A DNA stretch of 64,000 bases from Bacillota bacterium (GTDB lineage Bacteria > Bacillota > UBA4882 > UBA8346): contig JAEXDA010000054.1 in the NCBI GenBank assembly GCA_023401925.1, positions 1-64,000 on the forward strand, read 5' to 3'. A model generated the notes under the pieces. It was not told the origin of the DNA, ran no database searches, and saw only the letters and a program-made list of their open reading frames with translations. The position numbers and the translations under genes were made by a program. Positions 51,942 through 59,990 of this stretch are shown here, piece by piece (the first letter of the stretch is position 1; every line of letters starts with the position of its first letter).

Positions 51942-52979
51942 TTAGTGATCCAGTTTTCGAATCAACCCGCTGAGTAATTCCCGGATATTATGATTGGCAT
52001 CGGGGCCTTGCACGGGATTGGTTAACGTAATGGCTTTCTTTTTTTTCAATTTTAACCCATAGGCAGGGCTGATTTCACTTAGCTTAATGGTTTGCACGGG
52101 AATTGCTTTTTCTTTAGCCACTTCCATCAACATTTCCACCAACAATGGATCGCTTTGCCTGGGGATTGCCAGACCATCGGTGGTTACCACATTGATTCGC
52201 TTGTCCGGGAAATTGGATAAGGTCACCACGTAAGTCAGCTCCGGCGCCTTATATAAAAGTTTTGGTATCTCCAGCACGCCGGAGTTCAAGGAATTCGCTC
52301 CGGAAAAATATAGAGAAACGGAGAGGGTTGAGGGCCTGGATTTTATCAAAAGGGCGCCTAATTCCAATAGTATCCCGCAATTGTCAAGCCCCGCCGGGTG
52401 GCCTTCGACTTTGGCAAAGAGCTTTAAAACGACTACTATCAATAAGGCGGCAATGGCAAAGTACAAAAGGACCGGAAGCTTAAGCCATAAATTGCCGGCT
52501 ACCATCAACAAAGCGATGAAACCGGCTCCGTAAATGAGTCCCAGATAAACCCGGTTGGAAAGGTTTCCGGGCAGAGCGTTGAAATAATCGGTGGTCATAT
52601 TACTCATGATCACGATTTTTTGAGTTTCTTTACTCCGGGCGGGAATCGTCAAGAGTAAGCTTTCCGCCGTTTTTTTCCTCACTCTCGCTAAAATCGGATG
52701 GACCAGTTCAGTTGCAAATAATAAAAATAAAATGAGGGTTACCACAAATCCGCCTTTGGGGTGAGAGAAACTCAAAGCGATAGCTAACAGGCTAAGTACG
52801 GCGTAGGCAAGAAGACTGACTGAAAAATTAAATACTGGAATTTTGATGGTGGTAGGATGAAATTCCCAATTTGAGGTCTCTTGTTTAATGCAATCATATA
52901 CGGTCTTGGCTCCAGCCGATTCGGGTTGACGTTCCGGGTAGCTCGTCGAGATGTTTTGAAAGGATTCGGAAATATTCAT
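51942..52979 (-). CDS. Membrane protein with M28 peptidase-like fold, probably inactive
   Basis: This 345-aa protein has a polar N-terminus (about 1-50), helices near 50-72 and 80-98, and further helices near 142-162 and 165-185. Parts of the sequence track the M28 aminopeptidase order: TQKIVIMSNMTTDYF occupies the place of the metal-binding HxD strand, GHPAGLDNCGILLELGALL that of the DDNASG motif, and STLSVSLYFSGANSLNSG that of the EE strand. In each, the metal or catalytic residues are lost except Asp in GLDN. I infer a pseudopeptidase whose fold is interrupted by membrane helices. An AAGGAGC site precedes the ATG. The gene stands alone and its function is unknown. Confidence 0.6.
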   Translation of the reverse strand: MNISESFQNISTSYPERQPESAGAKTVYDCIKQETSNWEFHPTTIKIPVFNFSVSLLAYAVLSLLAIALSFSHPKGGFVVTLILFLLFATELVHPILARVRKKTAESLLLTIPARSKETQKIVIMSNMTTDYFNALPGNLSNRVYLGLIYGAGFIALLMVAGNLWLKLPVLLYFAIAALLIVVVLKLFAKVEGHPAGLDNCGILLELGALLIKSRPSTLSVSLYFSGANSLNSGVLEIPKLLYKAPELTYVVTLSNFPDKRINVVTTDGLAIPRQSDPLLVEMLMEVAKEKAIPVQTIKLSEISPAYGLKLKKKKAITLTNPVQGPDANHNIRELLSGLIRKLDH

Positions 52980-53293
52980 TATTCTATTTTGCTCCTTTTT
53001 TTTAAGTTCTTTAGCGGAAAATCAAACCAAAAGATGAAAATTTCTTCATTTCTTTTTGATTCGACTTTAAGTCGTCAAACTCCTACCTGAAAATTTTGAA
53101 GCCGATTGTCATGTTCGGCTTTAACCTGCTGAGATAAAATTTTGGATGGCAGATAAAATTTTAGGAATGGCAGATTCGGTTGATCATGATCAAGTTTTTC
53201 ATGAAGATCGAACAAAGGGTCGATGAACGCAGGAATTATTTTTCCAAAAGCGAATTGAATGAGGAGTGTAAGTTTGGATGGAGGAAAAATTAT
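52980..53293. other. Interval upstream of ruvC
   Basis: Contains the dyad CGACTTTAAGTCG (53062-53074), a 7-bp hairpin (53099-53105 with 53115-53121), and a short tandem duplication (53133-53151 and 53152-53172, both beginning GATAAAATTTT and ending ATGGCA). The ruvC frame stays open back to 53180, but a clear GGAGG places the ruvC start at 53294. No other gene is seen. Confidence 0.45.
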
Positions 53294-53791
53294 TTGCTTA
53301 TCTTGGGGATTGATCCGGGAACGGCGATTACCGGTTATGGGCTCGTCTCATATGAAGGCAATCATTTAAGAAAAGTGACTTTCGGAGTAATTCGCACCGG
53401 TCCGGAGCTTTCATTAGCCAGTCGGTTGCATCATATTTATCTTGAAACCATCAAAATAATCGGGGAGTACCGGCCGGATGCAATTGCCATCGAGGAGCTG
53501 TTTTTCAATAAAAATGTCCGGACCGCTTTGGCGGTGGGGCACGCCCGCGGTGTAATTTTACTGGCCGCGGCCAATTCCGGATACGAGGTGGCGGAATATA
53601 CGCCGTTACAAGTTAAATTAGCAGTAACAGGCTATGGGCGGGCGGAAAAGATGCAGATTCAGGAGATGGTCCGGGTTTTACTTTGCCTGGGTGAGATTCC
53701 CAAACCCGATGATGCGGCCGACGCTTTGGCCATCGCAATATGTCATGCCCATTCTTGTAAAATAGAGAATTTGGGAGCAAGAAGCCGATAG
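53294..53791 (+). CDS. ruvC: Holliday junction resolvase RuvC
   Basis: This protein is 165 aa from TTG 53294, nine bases after GGAGG, which puts the first catalytic Asp at position 7 as in E. coli. ATG 53180 would add 38 unlikely residues. Catalytic acids are Asp7 (GIDPGT), Glu67 (AIEELF), Asp140 and Asp143 (PDDAADALA). It cuts Holliday junctions delivered by RuvAB. It is the first gene of ruvC-ruvA-ruvB, with a 16-base gap to ruvA. Confidence 0.94.
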   Translation: MLILGIDPGTAITGYGLVSYEGNHLRKVTFGVIRTGPELSLASRLHHIYLETIKIIGEYRPDAIAIEELFFNKNVRTALAVGHARGVILLAAANSGYEVAEYTPLQVKLAVTGYGRAEKMQIQEMVRVLLCLGEIPKPDDAADALAIAICHAHSCKIENLGARSR

Positions 53792-53807
53792 TGAGGAGGA
53801 AATCCCG

Positions 53808-54410
53808 ATGATTGCTACATTAACCGGTACCGTAACCAGTGCAGGCGGGGAAAACTGTATTATCGAAGTCGCCGGCGTGGGTTATCTGGTCAACATGCCG
53901 CTCCCGGCTTTGGAAGTATTAAGCCATGCGGAAGAAGCGGTTAAGATTTATACCCATTTTCACTTACGGGAAGATGGAGCCAGTTTATACGGCTTTTTGT
54001 CAAATTCCGATCTGAATGTTTTTAAAAAGATCATCGGAGTCTCGGGGATTGGCCCTAAAACCGCCCTGGCGATACTGGGACATCTGCCGGGCGACCGTTT
54101 CCGGGAAGCGGTTCAAAGTGAAGATCACCGGATTTTAACGGCTGTTCCGGGAATCGGATTAAAAACCGCCCAACGTTTAATTTTAGAACTTAAAGGGAAG
54201 CTGGGTAAGAGTGTGGGCAGTCCGGAATCGAATGTGAAAACATTGGAGAGCGCCTTTAGTGTCAGTGCCGATGCGGTGGATGCTTTGATATCGCTGGGAT
54301 ATCCCCAGCGGGAGGCCGTTACGGCCGTGGAAGCTTTATTGAGTGAGAATAAGAGTCTGACCAGTCCGGAATTGGTGAGGCTGGCTCTCAAAAATTTAGG
54401 CAGAAAGTGA
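53808..54410 (+). CDS. ruvA: Holliday junction branch migration protein RuvA
   Basis: This 200-aa protein has the N-terminal OB fold (MIATLTGTVTSAGGENCIIEV), two helix-hairpin-helix motifs (GVSGIGPKTALAIL and AVPGIGLKTAQRLILELKGKL), and the C-terminal domain III (about 155-200) that touches RuvB. It binds the four-way junction as a tetramer. A GAGGAGG site precedes ATG 53808. The ruvB start is eight bases beyond its stop. Confidence 0.95.
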   Translation: MIATLTGTVTSAGGENCIIEVAGVGYLVNMPLPALEVLSHAEEAVKIYTHFHLREDGASLYGFLSNSDLNVFKKIIGVSGIGPKTALAILGHLPGDRFREAVQSEDHRILTAVPGIGLKTAQRLILELKGKLGKSVGSPESNVKTLESAFSVSADAVDALISLGYPQREAVTAVEALLSENKSLTSPELVRLALKNLGRK

Positions 54411-54417
54411 AAACTGT

Positions 54418-55461
54418 ATGGAAGAGGAACGTATCATTGGAGCAACCAAAAGACCGGAAGACTCGGAAGCGGAACTAAGCCTCAGGCCCCGGCGTTTTAT
54501 GGAATATATCGGGCAGAATAAGGTCAAGGAAAACATGGAAATCTTTATCAGAGCCGCCAAAGAACGGCATGAAGCCTTGGACCATGTTTTGCTTTATGGC
54601 CCGCCCGGTTTGGGAAAAACTTCCCTGGCGCATATTATCGCCAATGAACTGGATGTCCATATCCGGGTTACTTCCGGACCGGCAGTGGAGCGGCCTGCGG
54701 ATTTGGCCGCTATTTTAACCAATCTGGAGCCCAACGATGTTTTGTTTGTTGATGAAATTCACCGGCTTAACCATAGTGTGGAAGAAATTCTTTACCCGGC
54801 CATGGAAGATTTTGCGCTGGATATCATCATTGGTAAAGGGCCCAGCGCCCGTTCGGTGCGGATTGATTTGCCAAAATTCACCTTAATCGGCGCTACAACC
54901 AAGGCCGGCTCTCTGACTTCGCCGCTCCGGGACCGTTTTGGAATTATCAGCCGGTTGGAGTTTTATGATGCGCAAGCTTTGCACCAAATCGTCACCCGCT
55001 CGGCTTCTATTTTAGGGATTCATATTGAAGACAGCGGGGCTTCGGAAATTGCCAGGCGTTCACGGGGGACGCCTAGGATCGCCAACCGTTTGTTAAAAAG
55101 AGTCCGGGATTTTGCCCAAGTGAAAACCGACGGAGTCATTAGTAAGTCAACGGCCGATCAGGCATTAAGAATGCTGGAAGTTGATTTAATAGGCCTGGAC
55201 AACCTAGACCGGATGGTGCTGTCGACGATCATCGAAAAATTTGACGGCGGCCCGGTGGGCCTCGATACCATTGCCGCTTCCATCAGTGAGGAATCGGAAA
55301 CGATTGAGGACGTTTGTGAGCCTTATCTTTTACAGATCGGATTTATTAACCGCACACCCCGTGGCAGGGTCGCCACCCGGCTCGCTTATGAGCACTTGCG
55401 GTTAAAATATCCCTCCAAGAGTGGAGCCGGGCAGGAGGGATTGTTTGGAGAAAGTGAGTAG
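54418..55461 (+). CDS. ruvB: Holliday junction helicase RuvB
   Basis: This 347-aa AAA+ motor shows SLRPRRFMEYIGQ, Walker A GPPGLGKTSLAH, Walker B FVDEIHRL, sensor 1 LIGATTKAGSL, the arginine finger region PLRDRFGI, and the C-terminal winged helix ending RTPRGRVATRLAYEHL. It drives branch migration with RuvA. It is the third gene of the ruvCAB unit. An intergenic repeat hairpin lies downstream. Confidence 0.96.
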   Translation: MEEERIIGATKRPEDSEAELSLRPRRFMEYIGQNKVKENMEIFIRAAKERHEALDHVLLYGPPGLGKTSLAHIIANELDVHIRVTSGPAVERPADLAAILTNLEPNDVLFVDEIHRLNHSVEEILYPAMEDFALDIIIGKGPSARSVRIDLPKFTLIGATTKAGSLTSPLRDRFGIISRLEFYDAQALHQIVTRSASILGIHIEDSGASEIARRSRGTPRIANRLLKRVRDFAQVKTDGVISKSTADQALRMLEVDLIGLDNLDRMVLSTIIEKFDGGPVGLDTIAASISEESETIEDVCEPYLLQIGFINRTPRGRVATRLAYEHLRLKYPSKSGAGQEGLFGESE

Positions 55462-55535
55462 TCATGGGGGAAAGTTATTGAGTATGTTTGTACTTAGAAA
55501 ATAATTTTTTGCCTTAATTTTTTCTCTGTGTCTCC

Positions 55536-55575
55536 GTGTCTCTGTGGCCAAAAAGCATTTAGGCCACAGAGACAC
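55536..55575. repeat. 14-bp inverted repeat with CTCTGTGTCTC-type motif
   Basis: Arms 55536-55549 and 55562-55575 are perfect complements, with a 12-nt loop. The flanks repeat the theme (CTCTGTGTCTC at 55524-55534 and ACACAGAGA after the right arm). The GTCTCTGTGGCC-type phrase is known from interspersed intergenic repeats in diverse bacteria. It can also act as a terminator after ruvB. Confidence 0.55.
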
Positions 55576-55664
55576 AGAGATAAAACCATTTCTATTCTTT
55601 CACGTGCCCCGGTGGGCCGGGGTGGGGGACTTTGTGGCAAAAAACAGACTTGGAGGATATCGCA

Positions 55665-56207
55665 ATGGGTTCAGAAACCATGCTTTTACATGCCTGCTGC
55701 GGGCCTTGCGCTTGTTATAGCACGCAAAAGGTTATGGAGGACGGCGTTCATCCAACCCTCTTTTTTTATAACCCCAATATTCATCCCTATCAGGAATTTA
55801 TAGCGCGGCGCGAGGGATTGCGGCAGTTGGCGTCCATCCGTAATCTGAAGGTTATTGAGGCGTCCGGGTACCCAATCGAAGAATTTCTGGCCCATGTGGC
55901 ATCCGATCCCACCAGGCGCTGCGAGTATTGCTACCGGTGCCGTTTGGGTCAAACCGCCTTGAAAGCCAAGGAGTTGGGTTTTTCTTTATTCGGCACCACC
56001 TTGTTAATCAGCCCTTACCAAAACCGGGACCGAATCGTGGAAATCGGCAGGGAGTTAGGCCGGGAACACGGACTGGAATTTTATGATCAAGATTTGCGGC
56101 CCGGATTCCGGCAAAGTCAAGCCATGGCCAAAGAATACAATTTATACCGTCAGAAATATTGCGGTTGTATTTATAGTGAAAAGGAAAGATATTGTAAGGA
56201 AAAATAA
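55665..56207 (+). CDS. queH: Epoxyqueuosine reductase QueH
   Basis: This protein is 180 aa from ATG 55665, preceded by GGAGGATATC. QueH reduces epoxyqueuosine to queuosine in tRNA, the last step of Q synthesis, and is a non-cobalamin replacement for QueG. Conserved cysteines are LLHACCGPC (Cys11, Cys12), CEYCYRC, and KYCGCIYSE, which carry the 4Fe-4S cluster and a second metal site. It lies between ruvB and a DUF2905 gene, a placement common in Bacillota. Confidence 0.92.
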   Translation: MGSETMLLHACCGPCACYSTQKVMEDGVHPTLFFYNPNIHPYQEFIARREGLRQLASIRNLKVIEASGYPIEEFLAHVASDPTRRCEYCYRCRLGQTALKAKELGFSLFGTTLLISPYQNRDRIVEIGRELGREHGLEFYDQDLRPGFRQSQAMAKEYNLYRQKYCGCIYSEKERYCKEK

Positions 56208-56236
56208 TCTGGAGTCCCAATAGGACGGTGATGTTG

Positions 56237-56461
56237 ATGAGTGAATTTTCAGGTGTCGGAAAACTATTGATGATATTCGGAGCCATCATGCTCATTGTGG
56301 GCGCTTTTATCTGGCTGGGTGGTAAAATACCGGGAATCGGGCGTTTGCCGGGAGACATCTTTATCAAACGGGGCAATTTCAGTTTTTACTTTCCGATTGT
56401 CACTTGTATTGTTATCAGTATTATTTTGTCGGTTATCTTTAACTTATTGGGGAGAAAGTAA
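56237..56461 (+). CDS. DUF2905 small membrane protein
   Basis: This protein is 74 aa from ATG 56237; ATG 56231 and GTG 56228 are equally framed and may be used. It has two membrane helices separated by the conserved KIPGIGRLPGDIFIKRGNFSFYFPIVTCI segment that defines DUF2905. It is usually linked to ruv, queA or queH genes in Bacillota, but no function is known. Its stop overlaps the recO start by one base (TAATG), so recO translation is probably coupled to it. Confidence 0.88.
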   Translation: MSEFSGVGKLLMIFGAIMLIVGAFIWLGGKIPGIGRLPGDIFIKRGNFSFYFPIVTCIVISIILSVIFNLLGRK

Positions 56462-57204
56462 TGGCCCTTTACCGCACCAATGCAATTGTACTGAGAACCC
56501 GGAATTTCGGCGAAGCCGACCGGGTCATCGTTTTGTTCAGTGAAGAATTGGGCAAATTTGAAGCGATTGTAAAAGGGGCCCGCAGGCAACGTAGCCGGTT
56601 TGTGGGAAGTACTTTGGCATTTAATTATATCCGGGCGATGCTGCTTAGCGGAAAGAGTTTAGATTCCTTAAGTCAGGCGGAATTGGTTCATTCATTCGCG
56701 AAGCTGCATGAAGATTTGACCAAATTCGCCTATGCCAGCTTTTGGGTGGAACTGATTGACGGTTTTATTCCGGAACGGCAAGAAGCGAAAGAGATCTTTA
56801 AATTTTTACTGGCGGCGTTTATCGTTTTGGAAAAAACTTCGGACCCGGCCATTTTAAACCTGGCATTTGAGATCCGGCTTTTGAACTATCTGGGTTATCA
56901 ACCCCAAATCGCTCATTGCACCTGTTGCGGTAGAAGTTTGGAAGAGCCGATTCATTTTTCAGCCGAAGCGGGCGGGGTGGTTTGTTCCAACTGCAGTGGC
57001 AGATACCGCGACCCCGTAAAAATGACCGTGTCGGACTTGCAGGCATTTGAGCGCCTTGGCGAGATTGATTTACGGGAGCTGGCGTTATTTACCTTATCGC
57101 AGGAAAATTGCAAAACGATTCAGAGGATAGTAAGGAACTTCATTGAGGCCCGTCTGGACCATCCTCTCAAATCTCAAATGTTTTTGGATAGCTTATCCCT
57201 TTAA
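56461..57204 (+). CDS. recO: DNA repair protein RecO
   Basis: This 247-aa protein mediates RecA loading in the RecFOR path. It has an N-terminal OB fold (YRTNAIVLRTRNFGEADRVIVLFSEELGK), a helical core, and a zinc-binding set: CTCCGRSL (two cysteines used) with CSNC. The C-terminal YDHPLKS-like LDHPLKSQMFLDSL matches the family. It overlaps DUF2905 by one base. The role complements AddAB and RuvABC in the same window. Confidence 0.94.
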   Translation: MALYRTNAIVLRTRNFGEADRVIVLFSEELGKFEAIVKGARRQRSRFVGSTLAFNYIRAMLLSGKSLDSLSQAELVHSFAKLHEDLTKFAYASFWVELIDGFIPERQEAKEIFKFLLAAFIVLEKTSDPAILNLAFEIRLLNYLGYQPQIAHCTCCGRSLEEPIHFSAEAGGVVCSNCSGRYRDPVKMTVSDLQAFERLGEIDLRELALFTLSQENCKTIQRIVRNFIEARLDHPLKSQMFLDSLSL

Positions 57205-57307
57205 CTTGGGCAATTTATCAATTGTTCGGCAAGAGTGGATTTCATAAGGAATATCATCGGCATGGGTTGGGAAATCTATTTGGTGAGAGGATGAGAGGTG
57301 GACGCCG

Positions 57308-57691
57308 ATGGAAAATATCGAAAAGATTGATATGGTGCGCGAGCGGATGAAAGTTACTTATGAGGAAGCCAAAGGGGCACTGGAAGCCGCCAATTGGGAT
57401 GTTGTTGAAGCCCTTATTACGCTGGAGCGTGATGAGAAAGCGCGCCGCGAGGAAATTTTTGTACGCGGGAACGAACTGGTGGATAAAATCAAGGAAATTG
57501 TGCGCAAGGGTAATATCAACCGTTTGCGGGTCAAACAGGATGATCAAGTTTTGGTGGAAATTCCGGTTACCGCCGGGGTGGTCGGGGCATTGCTCGCTCC
57601 ACAGTTGGCTATTATTGGAGCTGTGGCCGCCTTGGTCAGCAAATGTACGGTGGAAATTGAAAAAAACGAAGACCCGGAAACGTATCACTAA
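57308..57691 (+). CDS. DUF4342 protein with UBA-like N-terminal domain
   Basis: This 127-aa protein has an N-terminal UBA/TS-N-like three-helix domain (IDMVRERMKVTYEEAKGALEAANWDVVEALITLE). A basic linker and a DUF4342 domain follow with IVRKGNINRLRVKQDDQVLVEIPVTAGVVGALLAP and a hydrophobic hairpin (about 85-112). A GAGAGGTG site precedes the ATG. The gene follows recO. The function of the family is unknown; the fold suggests binding to a protein or membrane. Confidence 0.88.
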   Translation: MENIEKIDMVRERMKVTYEEAKGALEAANWDVVEALITLERDEKARREEIFVRGNELVDKIKEIVRKGNINRLRVKQDDQVLVEIPVTAGVVGALLAPQLAIIGAVAALVSKCTVEIEKNEDPETYH

Positions 57692-57756
57692 TGTTTACAT
57701 GAAAAAGAATCTAGAAATTCATTCGACTCCGACCGTAACGGGAAGGAGTTCTTTTT

Positions 57757-58189
57757 ATGTCCATGGGGTTGGATTGGAAGGATCAATCATTTTTTTGTGA
57801 CGGAAAGAATTCATTGAACGACGGAAAGAATTATTTTTGTTCCAGTCGAATGTCTATGTCTATACCTAACAATCAAAACAATCCCAATTCAAACAATTCC
57901 TTCGTGAACAACCGGCAATTTCTCAAGTTTTACCGTTTAAATTGACAGTTACTTCGCGGCCTATTGGGAACGCCCACATTTTTTTATTGCACTCAAAAGA
58001 CATAGAACCCGGGATAAACTCTATGCAGCTTACTTTAATCAAAGGCCGGTTCCGGCTCCGGGTACTCATGAGGTTGTCCTTCATTGGAGAGTAGCGGCAC
58101 ACATAGTCATCATTTTTATTAGTTTGCTTTCTGTTTGGCGGATGCTCAAAAAAGTCGACCCGATTATCATCATCGAGGGAAAAGCATAA
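57757..58189 (+). pseudogene. Possible frameshifted small membrane protein
   Basis: A 62-codon frame starts at ATG 57757, eight bases after a perfect GGAAGGAG. It is Asn/Ser-rich, with a repeated DGKN phrase from a short DNA duplication (GACGGAAAGAATT), and ends with TGA at 57943-57945. A +1 frame then stays open for 82 codons (57941-58189) without a start codon. It encodes protein-like sequence with a basic stretch and a membrane helix (HIVIIFISLLSVW) ending DPIIIIEGKA. One indel near 57940 would join both into about 145 residues. Alternatively only the first small frame is real. No family is recognised. Confidence 0.35.
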
Positions 58190-58200
58190 ATTAGATTTAT

Positions 58201-58229
58201 TTGTACTTTTTTTCACAATATGGTATAAT
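58201..58229 (+). promoter_or_regulatory. Promoter upstream of the hyd cluster
   Basis: TTGTAC (58201-58206), exactly 17 bp, TATAAT (58224-58229). Transcription would begin near 58236, giving a leader of about 245 bases before hydG that contains a small ORF and a terminator hairpin. Confidence 0.75.
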
Positions 58230-58262
58230 CAATCCAACAGGTTTTTTATTGTGAAGGATTTC

Positions 58263-58352
58263 ATGATAGCGAACCAACTGATTGTCTTTTGTTCTGAAGC
58301 CGAAGAAAGTTCTGAGGCCGGAGAGCATTTGAAAATAAGTGATATGAATTGA
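58263..58352 (+). CDS. 29-residue leader peptide ORF before hydG
   Basis: ATG 58263 follows GAAGGA at a proper distance and lies about 27 bases after the predicted transcription start. The 30-codon frame, ending TGA 58350-58352, encodes MIANQLIVFC then a Glu/Ser-rich part (EAEESSEAGEH). It is followed by an intrinsic terminator and then hydG. The order promoter, short frame, terminator, biosynthetic gene is that of attenuation control. Only one cysteine and no obvious run of a regulatory codon are present, so this is a proposal. Confidence 0.4.
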   Translation: MIANQLIVFCSEAEESSEAGEHLKISDMN

Positions 58353-58409
58353 TTCTTCCGGGAGCGGCGCTTGGTAGATAAAGTGGCGTTTGGTGGAAAA
58401 GAATTCGTA

Positions 58410-58452
58410 CCCTTTTTTGAGAATGGCCTCCGTTCCTCAGAAAAGGGTTTTT
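58410..58452 (+). terminator. Intrinsic terminator in the hydG leader
   Basis: CCCTTTTTTGAG (58410-58421) pairs with CTCAGAAAAGGG (58436-58447), with one G-T pair, and is followed by T5 and then a second T run. It stands between the promoter at 58201 and hydG at 58482, so read-through must be controlled or partial. Confidence 0.8.
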
Positions 58453-58481
58453 AATTTTTTAGGGCGGAAGCCGCGAGGAGG

Positions 58482-59942
58482 ATGAATTGGGAAATGAATT
58501 TTTTAGAAAAGTATCAAGAGGATTTTAAAGAGTATGATCGTATGGAACGGGACTTTATCGATGATGAGCTGATTTGGAGCCAGCTTAAAAAATGGGAGCA
58601 TCCATCCAAGGAGGATGTCCTCCGGGTTTTAGACAAGGCGGCCTGGATGATCCGTTTGGAACCGGAAGAAATGGCAATCTTGCTTCAAAATCAAGATCCG
58701 GAATTGACAAACCAAATGTATGCTTTGGCCAGTCGATTGAAACGGGAAGTTTATGGAGACCGGATCGTATTTTTCGCCCCTCTTTATGTCAGTGACCAAT
58801 GTGCCAACAATTGTGTTTATTGCGGTTACCGCAGCACGAACCGGGCAATTCACAGGAAAACCCTTACCATGGATGAGCTGAAACGGGAAGTTGAAATCAT
58901 GATTAGCGAGGGCCAGAAACGGACGGTCCTGGTCTATGGTGAATCTCCCGAGACCAACATTGATTATATTTGTGATACGGTGCGTCAAGCCTATAGCGTA
59001 AAGAGCCATCATGGGGAAATCCGGAGGGCCAATATCAATTGCGCTCCCCTGACCCGGGATGAGCTAAAAAAGTTAAAACAAGTCGGTATTGGAACATTTC
59101 AGGTTTTTCAAGAAACTTATCATCATCAGACTTACCGGAAATTGCATCCCGCCGGGACCATCAAAGGCCATTACCGCTGGCGTTTATATTGTCATGACCG
59201 GGCTTTGGATGCAGGCTGTGATGATGTTGGAGTGGGTGTTTTATTTGGGCTGTATGATTGGCGCTTTGAAGCCATGGGCCTGCTTTATCATACGATTCAT
59301 CTTGAGGAAAACTATAACGGGGTTGGACCCCATACGATTTCATTTCCCAGAATTCAGCCGGCGCTCGACACTCCCTATGCCTTAAATCCCGAATATGCCC
59401 TCAGCGATGGTGATTTTAAAAAATTAGTGGCCATAGTGCGGCTATCCGTTCCTTACACCGGAATGATTTTAACAGCCCGCGAAAGCGCCGAGGTCCGCCG
59501 GGAAGTTATTCCGCTTGGGATTTCCCAGATTGATGCCGGTAGCCGGATTGGAGTAGGAGGATATCAGCAATCCCAAGCCAATGCCATGCCGGATAAGGAG
59601 CAATTCCAGTTGGGCGATGTTCGGCCCCTGGATGAAGTTATCCGGGAGACTTGCCAAATGGGCGACATACCATCCTTGTGTACCGCCTGTTACCGTAAGG
59701 GCAGGACCGGCGAACATTTTATGGGGATTGCCAAGTCCAGCTTCGTTCATAATTTTTGCATGCCCAATGCCATATGCACTTTGAAAGAATATTTGCTGGA
59801 CTACGCCAGTCCGGAAACCCGCCAGGCCGGAGAGGAAGCCATCCAAAAATATTTGCCGCAGATCAAGGATCCCAAAACCAAGGAATTTGTGACCCGGGCC
59901 TTAAAGAATCTGGAAACCGGCCAAAGGGATCAATATATTTAA
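58482..59942 (+). CDS. hydG: [FeFe]-hydrogenase maturase HydG (radical SAM tyrosine lyase)
   Basis: This 486-aa protein splits tyrosine to make the CO and cyanide ligands of the H-cluster, as an Fe(CO)2CN synthon. The radical SAM motif is C107-x3-C111-x2-C114 (CANNCVYCGY). The C-terminal auxiliary cluster domain shows CTACYRKGRTGEHFMG (C400, C403) and HNFCMPNAICTLKEY. ATG 58482 abuts the GAGGAGG site, so ATG 58494 may be the true start. It is the first gene of hydG-aspA-hydF-TM1266-hydE behind a strong promoter and attenuator-like terminator. Confidence 0.95.
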   Translation: MNWEMNFLEKYQEDFKEYDRMERDFIDDELIWSQLKKWEHPSKEDVLRVLDKAAWMIRLEPEEMAILLQNQDPELTNQMYALASRLKREVYGDRIVFFAPLYVSDQCANNCVYCGYRSTNRAIHRKTLTMDELKREVEIMISEGQKRTVLVYGESPETNIDYICDTVRQAYSVKSHHGEIRRANINCAPLTRDELKKLKQVGIGTFQVFQETYHHQTYRKLHPAGTIKGHYRWRLYCHDRALDAGCDDVGVGVLFGLYDWRFEAMGLLYHTIHLEENYNGVGPHTISFPRIQPALDTPYALNPEYALSDGDFKKLVAIVRLSVPYTGMILTARESAEVRREVIPLGISQIDAGSRIGVGGYQQSQANAMPDKEQFQLGDVRPLDEVIRETCQMGDIPSLCTACYRKGRTGEHFMGIAKSSFVHNFCMPNAICTLKEYLLDYASPETRQAGEEAIQKYLPQIKDPKTKEFVTRALKNLETGQRDQYI

Positions 59943-59990
59943 TAAAGTGAAGGGTTTACTCGACTCACTGGAAAGCGGTGAAAGGGACAA

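Noticed and set aside
53133..53172. Tandem duplication before ruvC as a regulatory repeat
   Set aside because: Two unequal copies (19 and 21 bp) without dyad symmetry look like simple slippage duplication.
57923..58216. 97-codon minus-strand frame
   Set aside because: GTG start without a ribosome site. It overlaps the hyd promoter region and is antisense to a more protein-like plus-strand frame.
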